DNA of 64,000 nt from Gamarada debralockiae (Eukaryota; Ascomycota; Leotiomycetes; Helotiales; Hyphodiscaceae): positions 62,001-126,000 of the forward strand of contig NXFV01000975.1 of NCBI GenBank assembly GCA_002803225.1, read 5' to 3'. This document shows positions 26,832 to 37,335 of this stretch, piece by piece; positions within the stretch are counted from its first letter, which is position 1, and every line of letters begins with the position of its first letter. The translations under genes and the position numbers were made by a program. The notes beneath the pieces are model-generated. The model ran no database searches, was not told the DNA's origin, and saw only the letters and a list, made by a program, of their open reading frames with translations.

Positions 26832-26936
26832 AGGTTGAAGTTGAGAGAAAGTTGAGGTTGAAGTTGTGAGAAAGTTCGCGAAGTTGAGAGAAAGTTAAGG
26901 TTGAAGTTGAGAGAAAGTTCGCGAAGTTGAGAAGTG
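26832..26936. repeat. 43-bp tandem repeat in the helicase 2 leader
   Basis: A unit starting AGGTTGAAGTTG and containing GAGAAAGTTCGCGAAGTTGA is present as a partial copy from 26832 and again from 26855 and 26898 (period 43 bp). It lies ~100-200 bp upstream of the helicase 2 start, in the probable 5' untranslated region. A single-copy counterpart with GAAATCGCGAAGCG lies upstream of helicase 1 near 12210. Confidence 0.7.
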
Positions 26937-27138
26937 TTTGTGCGAAATTCTTAGGGGCTCGGTTTGGCGAAGTGAAGTTCTCACGCCTAGTCGCTCGAGT
27001 AATATCGAGAGAAAGGAAGAGAGGCCAAAGCTTCAAGGAAGGTTGCAAAATTAATAGTACGGTCGAATTTATTCGTCACGCAGAGAAATATCGGGGGATA
27101 TGTAAGGGATGCACGAATCGCCATGCCCGAGTTCCCTT

Positions 27139-27157
27139 AAGCAGCTTTACGCCATAA
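27139..27157. promoter_or_regulatory. Motif M, first copy upstream of helicase 2
   Basis: AAGCAGCTTTACGCCATAAC, matching the motif at 12721 upstream of helicase 1. It is preceded by CCATGCCCGAGTTCCCTTA, which itself recurs near 27546. Confidence 0.5.
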
Positions 27158-27262
27158 CTCTAGGGCGTGTGGATCTAAGCACAAGGAGGGCGGCTGAAAC
27201 GCTCTGCATAAGTGCTTATTGATCTTGCGGATAGGGCAACATCCTCGATCAAGGAGATGTTG

Positions 27263-27280
27263 AAGCAGTTTTACGCCATA
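27263..27280. promoter_or_regulatory. Motif M, second copy upstream of helicase 2
   Basis: AAGCAGTTTTACGCCATA followed by CCCAGGGC. The surrounding 27218-27290 aligns with 12670-12745 upstream of helicase 1 (TTGCGGA, CGA/CAACATC and GAGATGT blocks). Confidence 0.5.
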
Positions 27281-27654
27281 CCCAGGGCTAAAAGGGCTGT
27301 CTCCATTTCCCCCTTCCCACGCCCCACTATGAAGATGATCAACTCTACTCAGCCATGGTCTTCGCCGACTTGGAAGGCTTGACAGCTGCGTTCACATCCC
27401 TGTCCGCAGAGTTATGGAAAGTACTTGTCGTATAGATCGCGCGAGGCAGTTGAATGCTCCAACTTGATCTGTGAGGAGAAGGTTGTGAAAGTTAACGCCT
27501 GGGTCTTCCCCACAGGATGACTCAAACAAAGACTCGTCGGGTCGCCATGCCCGAGTGCCCTTAAGCATAATACTCAAACAAATAAATAAATAAATCGTAC
27601 ACGCTTGCTAGACTCTCTCTCCCCGGCGTGGGAGGATTCGTTGTACTTTAGAGA

Positions 27655-27740
27655 GGCAAGTTGTTTTACTCAGAGCTGGGAAATCTAAATCTAAGCGACG
27701 GAGCTAAACCGTAAGCGGAAAGCACAATCACATGATTCTC
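27655..27740. repeat. R repeat copy 3 (upstream of helicase 2)
   Basis: A more diverged copy of R: AAATCTAAATCTAAGCG, then TAAGCGGAAAGC and AATCACATGAT are kept, while CCGCAAGCGG has become CCGTAAGCGG (one C-to-T change). The left flank GAGAGGCAAGTTGT matches the left flank of R2. Confidence 0.65.
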
Positions 27741-27905
27741 CGCATTACCTGCGATATGTTCCCATGATTTTCTTACGCAGTGACAAAATGAAGAGTAACA
27801 TGACCAGTATCATTCTCCCCGTATGTGTATGCAGTGGAATTGGTTACCGTAGAGTGATGTTGCTTCGATATTACAGTATCCCGGCGTTTTTGCATGTGAT
27901 CCTTA

Positions 27906-28358
27906 TTACTCTCCTTGTCCACAAAGCCGTCTTGTGTATTTGACTTGTTCAACTACAGATGTTTTTCTGGATGTCAAATGCGCATAAATGGAGACGGAGT
28001 TGACTTGGCGTGAGAGAGAATCGAAATCCTGACCTTCGCCGTTTAATACAGCTTCTTCTGCCTTCTTCAATGACGTGTACATCTTTATTGCATGATGAAG
28101 TGTTGCGACGAGCTGTAAGTTAGCGAAGTAAACAATGGGCAAAAGTGACAACATCATTTGAAAACTAACAGGAAAAAAACCATTTGTTGGCTCAACGAAG
28201 TCCAAAATTCTTTGAAACTTGCCTTGATGAGATAGAAACCTTGAAAGAGGGTCCCCCTCTTGGTGCTGTGAGTGGAATGTTGGTGTCGATGTTGATGTTT
28301 TGGACCGGGAAGGGGAAGGCGGGTCATGTTTTGCGGTGATGTAGCATATCTGAAACAA
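27906..28358 (-). CDS. Possible small gene or gene remnant, unknown function
   Basis: An open frame of up to 150 residues. A probable intron (GTTAGT donor near 28168, GCTAACTTACAG acceptor near 28113) sits inside it, after which KMYTSLKKAEEAVLNGEGQD and a helical tail to the stop look like real coding sequence. Its N-terminal ~20 codons lie inside direct repeat D2. No family is recognised. It may be an exon of a larger lost gene. Confidence 0.3.
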   Translation of the reverse strand: MFQICYITAKHDPPSPSRSKTSTSTPTFHSQHQEGDPLSRFLSHQGKFQRILDFVEPTNGFFPVSFQMMLSLLPIVYFANLQLVATLHHAIKMYTSLKKAEEAVLNGEGQDFDSLSRQVNSVSIYAHLTSRKTSVVEQVKYTRRLCGQGE

Positions 28359-28474
28359 ACAAAACTTCGGAATGATGGAACTTTATAAAAAATTCAAGGG
28401 ATTGATTGACAGTTTTGAAAAGGATGCCCGCTCACAGATGTTGCCTCCATTGTGTTGCTGATGGTCGGAGAGTC
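28308..28474. repeat. Direct repeat D, right copy (5' side of helicase 2)
   Basis: Same orientation as 20718-20885, with scattered substitutions and a few single-base gaps. Similarity ends at GGTCGGAGAG on both sides. Confidence 0.8.
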
Positions 28475-28954
28475 GTTGGCAACGGTCGTAGGTTGAAGTG
28501 TTTGTATTTCAAACTCGAATTCTGACGGTGGGTTTCGTTATCAGAGATAAGCTCAAATTCCATTTCAGCTAAGGCAAGTTGTTTCTAGCCCCAAATTGTG
28601 TTTCTGTTTAAAGTACTTAATATTCACTGCTCGGCTCTGAGCTTCTCTCGTCTAAAGCCAGCTGAGCATCAGTTCAGGAGAAAGGGTATCTCCACTTTCG
28701 ACAACTACTGTAACCAATAATAATTATACAAACAAGAAGCTTCTTAAGTGGAGACAGATTTAACGGATTAGAAGGCGCTTTGAACGGAGATTAAGGGGCA
28801 ATTAAACAGCATTTGGGGGCGTTGACGCTGCTGTTGTACACGTGACTCAGGGGCGAAGCGAAGACCCGATAAGAGGACACTCTGAGAAGAAATGGATTGC
28901 AAGATCAGAACTTCCAAAACCACAAGTTTTCCAAACCCGCAAGCCCAGACTGTA

Positions 28955-28985
28955 ATTTTTATTTTTATTTTTATTTTTATTTTTG
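28955..28985. repeat. ATTTTT microsatellite
   Basis: Five tandem units of ATTTTT. Confidence 0.9.
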
Positions 28986-29258
28986 TTGGAGAGAAATTGC
29001 TTATTTAAATCTATTAAGTCATGGCAGATCAACTTGTGGGACGCCAATCTCATCCGAGCTTTTCTGCACCTACCCCATCACATTACTTTAGGCCAAAATT
29101 CCCGAGATGAAGGGCACGTATTACTAAGCAAAGAAGCTCTGCCCCACCAACCCCACCCTCTCGCGACGGCCTCGAGACCGCCCAGACAGATTGAAACTGA
29201 TTTTTGGATATAAAAATTCGATTGCCCATGCAAGAATTTTCAATTTGACAAGAACGCT

Positions 29259-30902
29259 ATGGAGCTCGATACCAAGACACGTATGGACTCAATCCCCAAG
29301 CAAAGCCTCGCTGACAGCCAACAGCCCTCTCCTCAACTTCTGACAAGACGTCATTCGCATACATCTCCGCGAGAGATCGTTGGCCTGTCATTCTGGTAAG
29401 AAATTGTACTATTTGAAGGACTCTGTTGACGGCGAAGACTGGCGCAATTGATGATGTCTACCGAGCTGTCTCAGAGACAAAAGAAGACTCAAAACGAGAG
29501 GAAGGCAAACGAATTGTTGAGGATTTGGCAAAGCTCAAGTACGAGTTACAACATGATCGCAAACTAACGTACGCCTCAAGCTCGCCTTTAAATATAGATC
29601 TAATAATCGCAGACCCCTCCCTGATGACGGCAAATCCGACATTGTAATGTACAACAAGGAGCTCGAGCAAAGAGGAAACCCGTCATGGTTCAATGCCCCA
29701 TGGCTTTATGCAGAATGCTACCTCTACCGGTACGATCATCAATCCAGTTGGAAGCATAGCTAATTGAGCAGGCGCATCGCAACATGCTTCGCCCTCTCCA
29801 AGCAATGGAAATCCTACGATGTATTCGCTCGACAAAAAATGGCGACCTTCCGATCCTCTCGTCCCGCCGTCCTCGAGCTCGCAGCTCAATACCACGAACT
29901 CATAACGCAAATGGAGCACAAGGGTGACAAATCAGAGGCAGAAATTGATGAGGCGGAGAAGATCTTATTTATAGAAATGTGTGAGATTTGTCTCTGGGGA
30001 AATGCGACGGATCTTTCACTGCTCACCAATATGAGCTACGAGGATATACAAAAGTTGCAAGGATCAGAGGCACGAAAGGCTTCGGAGCAGAACATCATTG
30101 TCAATGATTTGGAGGTTGCATACAATTTTCTGAAAAAGGAGAAGAAGGCGGGAAAGAAGGAGCGCAGGGTCGACATTGTCCTTGATAACGCTGGTTTTGA
30201 GCTCTATGTCGATCTTATTCTCGCAGGCTTCCTTCTATCTTCTGGCCTCGCAACAAACATCGTCCTCCACCCCAAGTCGATCCCATGGTTTGTCTCAGAT
30301 GTCTTGCCAAGCGACTTCGCTGCTCTGCTCAATGTGTTGGCCGACCCACAGACTTTCTACTCCACCCCATCCGATGATGAGAAGGACGCCGGAAAGACTC
30401 CTCAACCACTATCACAAAAGGAGGTCGACGAACTTTCATTCTTGTTCACCGAATGGAGCAAATTCCACGCTGAAGGCCAACTCGCCATCCGTCCCAACGA
30501 CTTCTGGACGCATGGAGGAAGCTACTGGCGATTGCCAGCCACTGAACCTCGACTTTTTGAAGATTTGAAGGAAGCCGAGTTTGTGATTTTCAAGGGAGAT
30601 CTCAATTACCGGAAGTTGACTGGAGATGTAAGTTCCGCTCGTCCTGGTGAGATCATATCTAACAAACGAAGGCACTTTGGGATCCAACAACACCATTCAC
30701 AACAGCCATTGGACCTATGGGACCTGGATCTGGTGTCAACGTCCTTTCTTTGCGAACATGCAAAGCAGATGTTGTTGTTGGATTGAAGCCTGGATTGGAT
30801 GAGAAACTCCGTGATACAGAAGGCGGCGGTGGTGACAGTGGAGCGAGAAAGTGGGCTTGGAATGGGAAGTGGGCTGTGATCTCATTCTCCGCTGGACGTT
30901 GA
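29259..30902 (+). CDS. ARMT1 / DUF89 family damage-control phosphatase-like protein
   Basis: Six exons (29259-29280, 29325-29395, 29438-29568, 29613-29729, 29772-30627, 30672-30902), introns of 42-44 bp, 475 residues, all phases consistent. Diagnostic stretches: SARDRWPVILTGAIDD near the N-terminus, NPSWFNAPWLYAECYLYRR, the metal-site segment VDIVLDNAGFELYVDL (Asp-Asn pair), LHPKSIPWFVSDV, FKGDLNYRKLTGD and a C-terminal LRTCKADVVVGL. The family (human ARMT1, yeast YMR027W) is metal-dependent and acts on phosphorylated metabolites; a carboxyl-methyltransferase activity has also been reported for ARMT1. Length and domain order are normal and the metal-site Asp and Asn are present, so it should be functional and probably cytosolic. 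The 22-nt first exon was chosen because it alone gives an ATG in phase. Confidence 0.93.
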
Positions 30903-31179
30903 ATATCCCAAGGTCAGTGGCATCTTGAGAGATGAATAGATCGATAGAGATAGATCGCACGATAGACCTGTCAAAATTCTTGCTAAGTTTATATTTCATC
31001 ACTACGATCTGGAATACCTATACTTGTGAGGTCAAAGGCCTAAATCTCCGCCACAAATCAACGATTCAAAAACATCGCTCCCAAATCCGATTTCAAAGTC
31101 CAACGCTGATAACTCCAAACAGTATTTCAAAGCATCAGCTCCTCCCGTCACCTCCAACAACCTCTCTTGATACAACACG

Positions 31180-32217
31180 CTACTCTCGACCTGCACCTTC
31201 AACTTCATTCAAATTTCTCTCCATCCCAGTCCTAATGATTCGACCTCTGGCTCCACTCTTACTTCCAGACGAGCCCGCTTCAGCCACTGAAACCTCAGCA
31301 GTGTTCTCTGGCTGTCCACTCACAGCCTGTGAGCCCTGTGAAGCAGCAACAGCCCTGGAATCTTCACTTTCCTCCTCCCAAAGTCCGCCGCTCATACTGG
31401 AAACTTTACCTCCTTCCTCCTCACTTGCTCCACTTCCATTTGCTTCCCCACTTGCAACCCCGCTTCCATTTCCTCTCTCTGTCTGCCCTCCCGCAGTTGA
31501 AACAGCAACATGACTCAATGGTCTCGCCAAATTCGGCAAGTTCCTAGTATGAGATCCAACTCCAGGAGGCAAAGGTCCGGTATCGTAGCCATGGATTGTG
31601 TTCCAGCCTCGACCGGTGGGGGTTGTGGAGCTGGCGAACACTTCGATGGGTGTGAGGACGCCGCGGATGAGCTCGTAGCGAATTTCGCGGGGGATCCAGG
31701 GCGGGACTGCGCCTGGGGGGAATGGTGGGAAGGGGGGCGGTGTTTGGAAGGTTGGGGGGAATTGTTGGGTAGGGGTGAGGATAGGAAGGGTGGGGCAGAA
31801 GATGAGTTGTGATTGTTGTGGCTGGATGATTGCTGGAGGGATCGGATATTGGATCGCTTGAGGAGGTTGAAGGATTGTATATCCTGGAAATACAGGTAGA
31901 GTTGGGCGAAGAGGGTAGAACGCTGTCGAGGGAACGATGGAGGGGTAGGCTGTATATGGTGGTGGGGGTATCGATGCTGGCATCACAGAGACGTATGGCG
32001 GTGGTACCGATGTCGGCATGATGGATGCGGCGGGTACGTTGCTGAGAGAAGGAGGTCGTTCTGTTAAATAGGAGGTACTGGCTGTTGGATAAGAGATCGT
32101 GGTGATACTTCTTTGGTGGTCTGGCGCTGAGGGAGTTGCGCAGGTGGTCACGAGCCGTGGGTTAGGTGCGTGCATGTGTATTGGTTGAGGTCCTGTCTCC
32201 ACAATGCAATGCTTCAA
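31180..32217 (-). CDS. Proline-rich protein of unknown function
   Basis: Single open frame of 345 residues. Residues ~50-190 are rich in Pro, Ile, Ser and Tyr (PPPYVSVMPASIPPPPY and PPFPPFPPGAVPPWIP). A short conserved-looking segment EIRYELIRGVLTPIEVF follows at ~residue 200, then a Gly/Ser/Glu-rich disordered tail ending in basic residues. No signal peptide, membrane segment or known domain. The long uninterrupted frame with consistent composition supports a real gene; introns cannot be excluded. Confidence 0.55.
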   Translation of the reverse strand: MKHCIVETGPQPIHMHAPNPRLVTTCATPSAPDHQRSITTISYPTASTSYLTERPPSLSNVPAASIMPTSVPPPYVSVMPASIPPPPYTAYPSIVPSTAFYPLRPTLPVFPGYTILQPPQAIQYPIPPAIIQPQQSQLIFCPTLPILTPTQQFPPTFQTPPPFPPFPPGAVPPWIPREIRYELIRGVLTPIEVFASSTTPTGRGWNTIHGYDTGPLPPGVGSHTRNLPNLARPLSHVAVSTAGGQTERGNGSGVASGEANGSGASEEEGGKVSSMSGGLWEEESEDSRAVAASQGSQAVSGQPENTAEVSVAEAGSSGSKSGARGRIIRTGMERNLNEVEGAGRE

Positions 32218-32665
32218 TAAGTATGAACGATTATCTCCGCTTTAATTGTTGTGATACAGCTGAAGATGCTTTGTTGTTTGTTAGGTGTTGTGGAAGAGGT
32301 TGATGATGCTGATGTGTTTGGAAGAAGAGTTGGGAGATTTTGGATCATCGGGAAGACTTCAACGTTGAGACCTCGAAATGTGGTTCAGAACTACTCAAGC
32401 CAGCTGAATGATTCACAGCTATGATTCACAGCTTGCTTTCAGATGAGCTGTGCAAGGCACGTGGAGAGATTACCCCTGAAATTGATCCTAACCCCATGAC
32501 CTAAGCGAGAAGTCCCGTAACGCCTTCAATATCACAAACGTTCAAAACCACTCAGCCTTCAGGAGAGGGGTGCGCAAGAGAGGATAAGGGAACGCTCTTG
32601 AATTGCATCCTAACACCTGACCGAAGCCGTAGAAACCATCTTCACCGACACCCTATCTCAATCGC

Positions 32666-34856
32666 TCAAACCCACTTGTGTTTCCTATGGAAGAAGGAAT
32701 GCTTCTTCATCCCCTTCACGAGATCTTCTTCGTAACCCGGCTTAACCACCCTCACCTTATCCAAACTAGGACGTGGCATTCTCTCTGACCCCTTCCACTT
32801 TCCTTTCTCCATATTAAGCCCAATATCCAATAGCACGTCCAAAATCTGTCGATATCTCTCAACCGCAATCCTGTAGAAGACCAGTGGTCAGTAATCTTTC
32901 GACTTCTTTGAGAGATTCTACTCCGGAAACATAACCCATGAGATCCAGCTCATGAAAAGGCTCAGGAGAGGATACATCCTGCTCTGGAATTACTCACCGA
33001 GCGGCGTTGACATTAATATGTTTCCTATGATGATGCAACTCTTTAGTGAACGTCAAATACAAACCAGCAAAGTCGCCCAACTCCGCTTCACTCAGCTTCT
33101 CATGTGTGATAGCACACGAGAGTCGGTAATTGAATAGTGAGATGGGATCAATTTTGACGGCGTCCGCTGGGTTACGTGTTCTTTTGCCCCAGTCCTTCTG
33201 CCAGGCATCATCTTTCATCAACGTCACTATTCAATCGTTCACGCTAGTCGAGACATTGAATATTGGAGTTGAAGAGAACGTACCCGGAATTGTAAAAGCC
33301 AAGTGCTCCCTATGCAGAGTATCGAAGTAGCCCAATCTGATCGCGGGCGGATCCGCTCGGTTCACTTGGTCCCAACCCTCCAGCGGGTTGAATATCAAAC
33401 CTACTTTCCTCCTCATACGTTTTTACGATTTTGTGCACATCGGACATTTTGTCAAAATTGCTTGTGTTCGTCCGACGTCTATCGAACTTATACGGCAAGA
33501 TCTTCACTAGTGACCCTCCCGGGAATTCATGCGGGACCTCGAACTTCGTCAAAGCTCTTGACACCGCGAGTGCAGCTTCCATGACACTAGCTTCCTTAAT
33601 AACACCAATGGAAACTTGAATGATTCGTCCGATGTAGCTGTGCTTAAGCTGATAAACGAATTTCTCCTTTGGTGCTGATGGGATAGCATCTGGTGGTGCA
33701 GGTGGACGACCAACGGTTTGGTGTTGGGAGAGTAACTCGATGTTTTTGATGTCAGGGAATTTGGCGTGGAATTGCTTTCCGGCGATCTCTACTGTGGCCT
33801 CGACTGCTAGGTCGTATTTCCGTGCCATGAGACGAGTGTCGAAGCTTGGTATGATGCCATCGCCCGCAAGTCGGATAGGGAAAGCTTGCCCAAGATCAAC
33901 TACAACTTCACCAACAGGAATGTTGATACCCTTGGCATCAAGAAGAAGTAGTTTGTTTTCGTGCGCTTCAGCATGGACCGATGCTCTTTCGATGGTGCGG
34001 GAAACCAAGCGAACTTTGAGAGCAACGAGGCTGCTGCGGGCGGGTTCTCAGTCCATCCCCTCATAGATGAAGTCACATTAAGCAACAGAGGGAAGTAAGC
34101 GTTTTTGATGATATTCCTCGGCAACTGAAGATCCACCTCAAATGGAACATGAGCTGATCTCGGAAAGAGTCCACGTCTCTCTGGCGCAACATCAATGTGT
34201 TGCTGGAGCTGGGGAAGGTGGCTCAATGCAATTTTCTGAGGAGACCGAAAAGGGCCCATCAAATATCCATCAACAGGGCCCCGAGGTCTGATCTACACAA
34301 AACTGAAGTACCTGTTCCGCAGCGCCACCCAGATGTTTTGCCCCAAACATGAATATCCCAGTCAGGTTAAGAGGAGAATTTTTTTAAAAGAGCTGATCAT
34401 TGGGATTCATCATCGCGTTCATCATATCATCACTGTACATGGCTTGCTGCGGAGTGAAAGGTATCGCAATGGCTTTGTACTCCACGCCACCATTGCCATA
34501 TTTTCCACTCGAAGGCAAAGAAGGAGCGTCCTCCATCTCAGTTCGGAATCGAATTGGAATGGCCATTCGTAACGGACTTTCGTCTGGAGAGTTTCGCCAT
34601 TTCCTATGTAGATTTTCTTGGATATTCCGAAGACGACCTCTTTATCCTTGTAGTTGACGGCCGCGACTTGGTTTGTTTGGTAGTTGCCGGTTGATTGGAC
34701 GACGTGGGTGCTAACCCAGCAGTGGAAGAAGACATAGCATCAGGCGAGCACCTCATCGCGATGGCTTTCGAATGACACTTTTCCGGTGACGGTGTATTCA
34801 AAGGCGAAGACGCCGTTGGGAGGGGGGTCGAGGACGACTTGGACGTCTCGAAACAT
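32666..34856 (-). pseudogene. Arrestin-like gene, inactivated by a stop and several frameshifts
   Basis: The N-terminal block starts MFRDVQVVLDPP, with FAFEYTVTGKVSFES. Its frame is cut by an in-frame TGA at 34742-34740, after which the same frame resumes with CYVFFHCWVSTHVV down to YEWPFQF. A frame change near 34533 leads to LPSSGKYGNGGVEYKAIA; another near 34036 separates AYFPLLLNVTSS from SLVALKVRLVSRTIERA; a third near 33375 separates the arrestin part from NRADPPAIRLGYFDTLHREH. The 3' exons (33227-32998 and 32870-32666) are open and normally spliced. These blocks resemble fungal arrestin-like proteins, which act as trafficking adaptors. The stop fits a CGA-to-TGA transition. The 3' exons could still belong to a shorter expressed gene. 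Confidence 0.6.
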
Positions 34857-35700
34857 GGTGCTTATTTGATTCAAGAAGGAAAAAAGATGAACTTGAGGTT
34901 GGATAAATTCAGGTCTATGAATCGCCGCTCTAGCAGCTGTTCAAATTATTTCAGAGAATGGAAGGGCATTCAGTAGGGAGATAGTGCAAATAAACCAGAA
35001 CTTATGGGGAAAGATTCAAGATTATATTCTTGACGACGAAAAGCAGTCGGACCATTTTTAATATTCAAACTCGCAATATTCACGCACACATTCACCAAAA
35101 TGAGGTCTTTGTGGTTGCGGCTGTGTTATCCAGTCAATTTTGTGGAGGCGGAGAGCAACCTTTGTGCTTTGACTTGGGCGAATGGAAACGCAGGAACAAA
35201 GGAAGCGCTGCGAGGCTTCGGAATTAAAGCAATCAGATAAGCAGCACCCAATGTCTCCTTCCAGACGTTGTATCGGGCTGAATAGCAGCTTTCATCGACA
35301 TTCGAGAGCTCAGAATGGTTGTAATTTCTTGATTTTGAGGAAGGAGCTGGTAATATTGGCGCATGATACCAACTCCCACCATTTTATTGACCTGACGAGG
35401 CGCTCTGAGCGAGTTATAGAGATGGATATGAGTGGGAAGAGTCTAGATCGAGTCTCTATGATCCCTAAAATACTTCGACAGCTTTGAGATGATTGATTTC
35501 GCCGACCTCTGAGATTGACAGAAAACGGCTTGTGGATGTTCATCCTGACCACGAATCTTCGAATAAGGACCTTTCCCAATCACCTCACATAACAGTCATT
35601 TAGATCCCCAAGCCCAATCATCACCCCTGGACCATTCTCCATAAATCACTCCCCAGGCCTTCCCTTCCACCCCTCTCCCTCCACCATACAAAGAAACAAG
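34857..35700. other. Intergenic, nothing supported
   Basis: No gene, RNA or repeat signature recognised. Probably the upstream region of the arrestin-like gene and flanking sequence. Confidence 0.45.
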
Positions 35701-35964
35701 ATGTGCGAACAAGATATATCATCCTGCAAATGCTCCCACTTCACGCGCCAGGAGCCAAAGCGCTGCAGATATCGATTCAACATCCAGCATGTCATAACAG
35801 CAAAGATTAAGTGGGGAAACGAGGAATGTCCGAGATGCGCGAAGGGGGATGAGAGATTTCCTAGCAATTTGAACGCGTCGGAGTTGAGTCTATTTATGGG
35901 ACAGGATGGACTTGATGGGATATGGGTGATTGAAGAGGTAGGAGCCTGGCGGCTTCGGGGTTGA
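35701..35964 (+). CDS. Small cysteine-containing protein, tentative
   Basis: A frame of 87 residues beginning MCEQDISSCKCSHFTRQE, with C2, C9, C11, C22 and a later CPRC pair. It resembles the small fungal proteins that start Met-Cys and carry spaced Cys/His pairs, probably zinc-binding. The N-terminal ~46 residues look most gene-like; the C-terminus borders the AT-rich block and may be altered. Confidence 0.35.
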   Translation: MCEQDISSCKCSHFTRQEPKRCRYRFNIQHVITAKIKWGNEECPRCAKGDERFPSNLNASELSLFMGQDGLDGIWVIEEVGAWRLRG

Positions 35965-36886
35965 GCTTGGTTTAAAACTACTCTAAAAACTGAGCTAGTA
36001 CTATATCTAGGGCCAAGGCTCGCTTATGTAAGGCCCTTATAAGTGCCCTAATATATCCCAGGGCCTGAGACCTAGTATTAAGCGAGTCCAGCTTTGATAT
36101 ACCTAGTGTCTAGGGTTATATCTAATTTGAACGTTTTTTAGCCTTGGGCATAAATGAACATAGAATATGCGGAAAATAAGCCGCCAACTGTTCCTCATAG
36201 CACAAATCATAGGCTTTTTATCGTATAAGAGTCGCCTAACTAAGCCCGGTATTGGTGAAGATAAACAGCCTGGAATGTGTAAAAAGTAAGATTCTTAAAG
36301 CTAGAAATGTTTAGTTTTCTCTTTCTTAATATAGAATAGCCTGATTCATATAATTTAAGTACTATTTAAAAGGCCTTGTTTAGGACTATAATTTAATGTT
36401 TAGGGTTGTTTTAGTAATTGTTATATTGGAAACTACTTAGTTCTAACTTTTTTAAATTATAAAAATATTTTTCACTGGCAGTAGCTGCATATATGACTAA
36501 GCAACTGCTAAATCCCCTTAGTACCTCCTTAGAACAAACTCCTGTCTTTGCAGTACCCAGCCTCTAGCCCTGATCACTATTGCTACTCCACCTCTCTCCC
36601 TTCTGCACTTTCTAACCTCTACATAGAGATTATAAGCATTCTCTTTATATAAATAACACACCTTTCCTTTACATAAAATCATCTTGGGATCGAATTATCT
36701 CTACTAGCCATTTAAGCTGACCGTTTAAGTGAGGATTTGAACTGCGCACCCAAGCTCATCTAATATCAAGCCCACTTATAGTAATCACGCACGAAGAGAA
36801 CTTCAATCAGTACAATCTGCTTTCTATTTCTAAACTCCTACCCCTTTATCTTCTTTTCTGCCCTATCATATACTCCCTGGCACGAA
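35965..36886. other. AT-rich, gene-free block, probably mutated repeat
   Basis: High A+T content, many stops in all frames and abundant TA-rich words are typical of RIP-mutated transposon relics in ascomycetes. No terminal repeats or transposase were recognised. Confidence 0.5.
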
Positions 36887-37335
36887 CTAGTTGCCACTAG
36901 CATCGCTGTTACTGCAAACGCAAGGGTTGTCACTATAAGACAAACCAAGAGTTAGCCGGTCCTCGAACTTAGTCTTTACTGATGTAGGTGTGAAATAAAA
37001 GAGAGAAGAGGGGCATACCCAGTAGTGCAGAAGCCGTTGATGAAGCCGGCATTGACACACGATGCCCGGCAGGCCGTCTGAGATTCACAATCGATGACAC
37101 AGATATTAGCATCGTCCCTATTATCTGTGAGAACTAGAGCATAGAGGAATTGAGAGCGGTCTTCGTACAAGACAAGGCATCGATGCACACCGTCAGTGCT
37201 CGCGGCACAGGATTGGCTGGCGACGTTGGGACAGTCCTGCTCAGAGCTGACAACGGCAGCCCTAGGGGTAGCAGCTGCAGTAGCAGTAGCAGCCAAGGCT
37301 GGCAAGAGAGTGATGAGAAGGCGGGAGAATTGCAT
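36887..37335 (-). CDS. Small secreted protein with ten cysteines (effector candidate)
   Basis: Two exons (37335-37019, 36932-36887) around an 86-bp intron (GTATGC donor, TCTTATAG acceptor), 120 residues. A clear signal peptide (MQFSRLLITLLPALAATATA) is followed by a mature chain with ten Cys (DC, SC, RC, IC, DC, AC, SC, FC, PC, VC), suggesting five disulfides. The second exon adds DNPCVCSNSDASGN and the stop. Size, cysteine content and a position at the edge of an AT-rich block match the usual profile of fungal secreted effectors or small antimicrobial proteins; no family is recognised and the function is unknown. Confidence 0.75.

Noticed and set aside
36735..36760. Minus-strand GTTCAAATCC resembling a tRNA T-loop
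   Set aside because: No acceptor or anticodon stem; lies in AT-rich degraded sequence.
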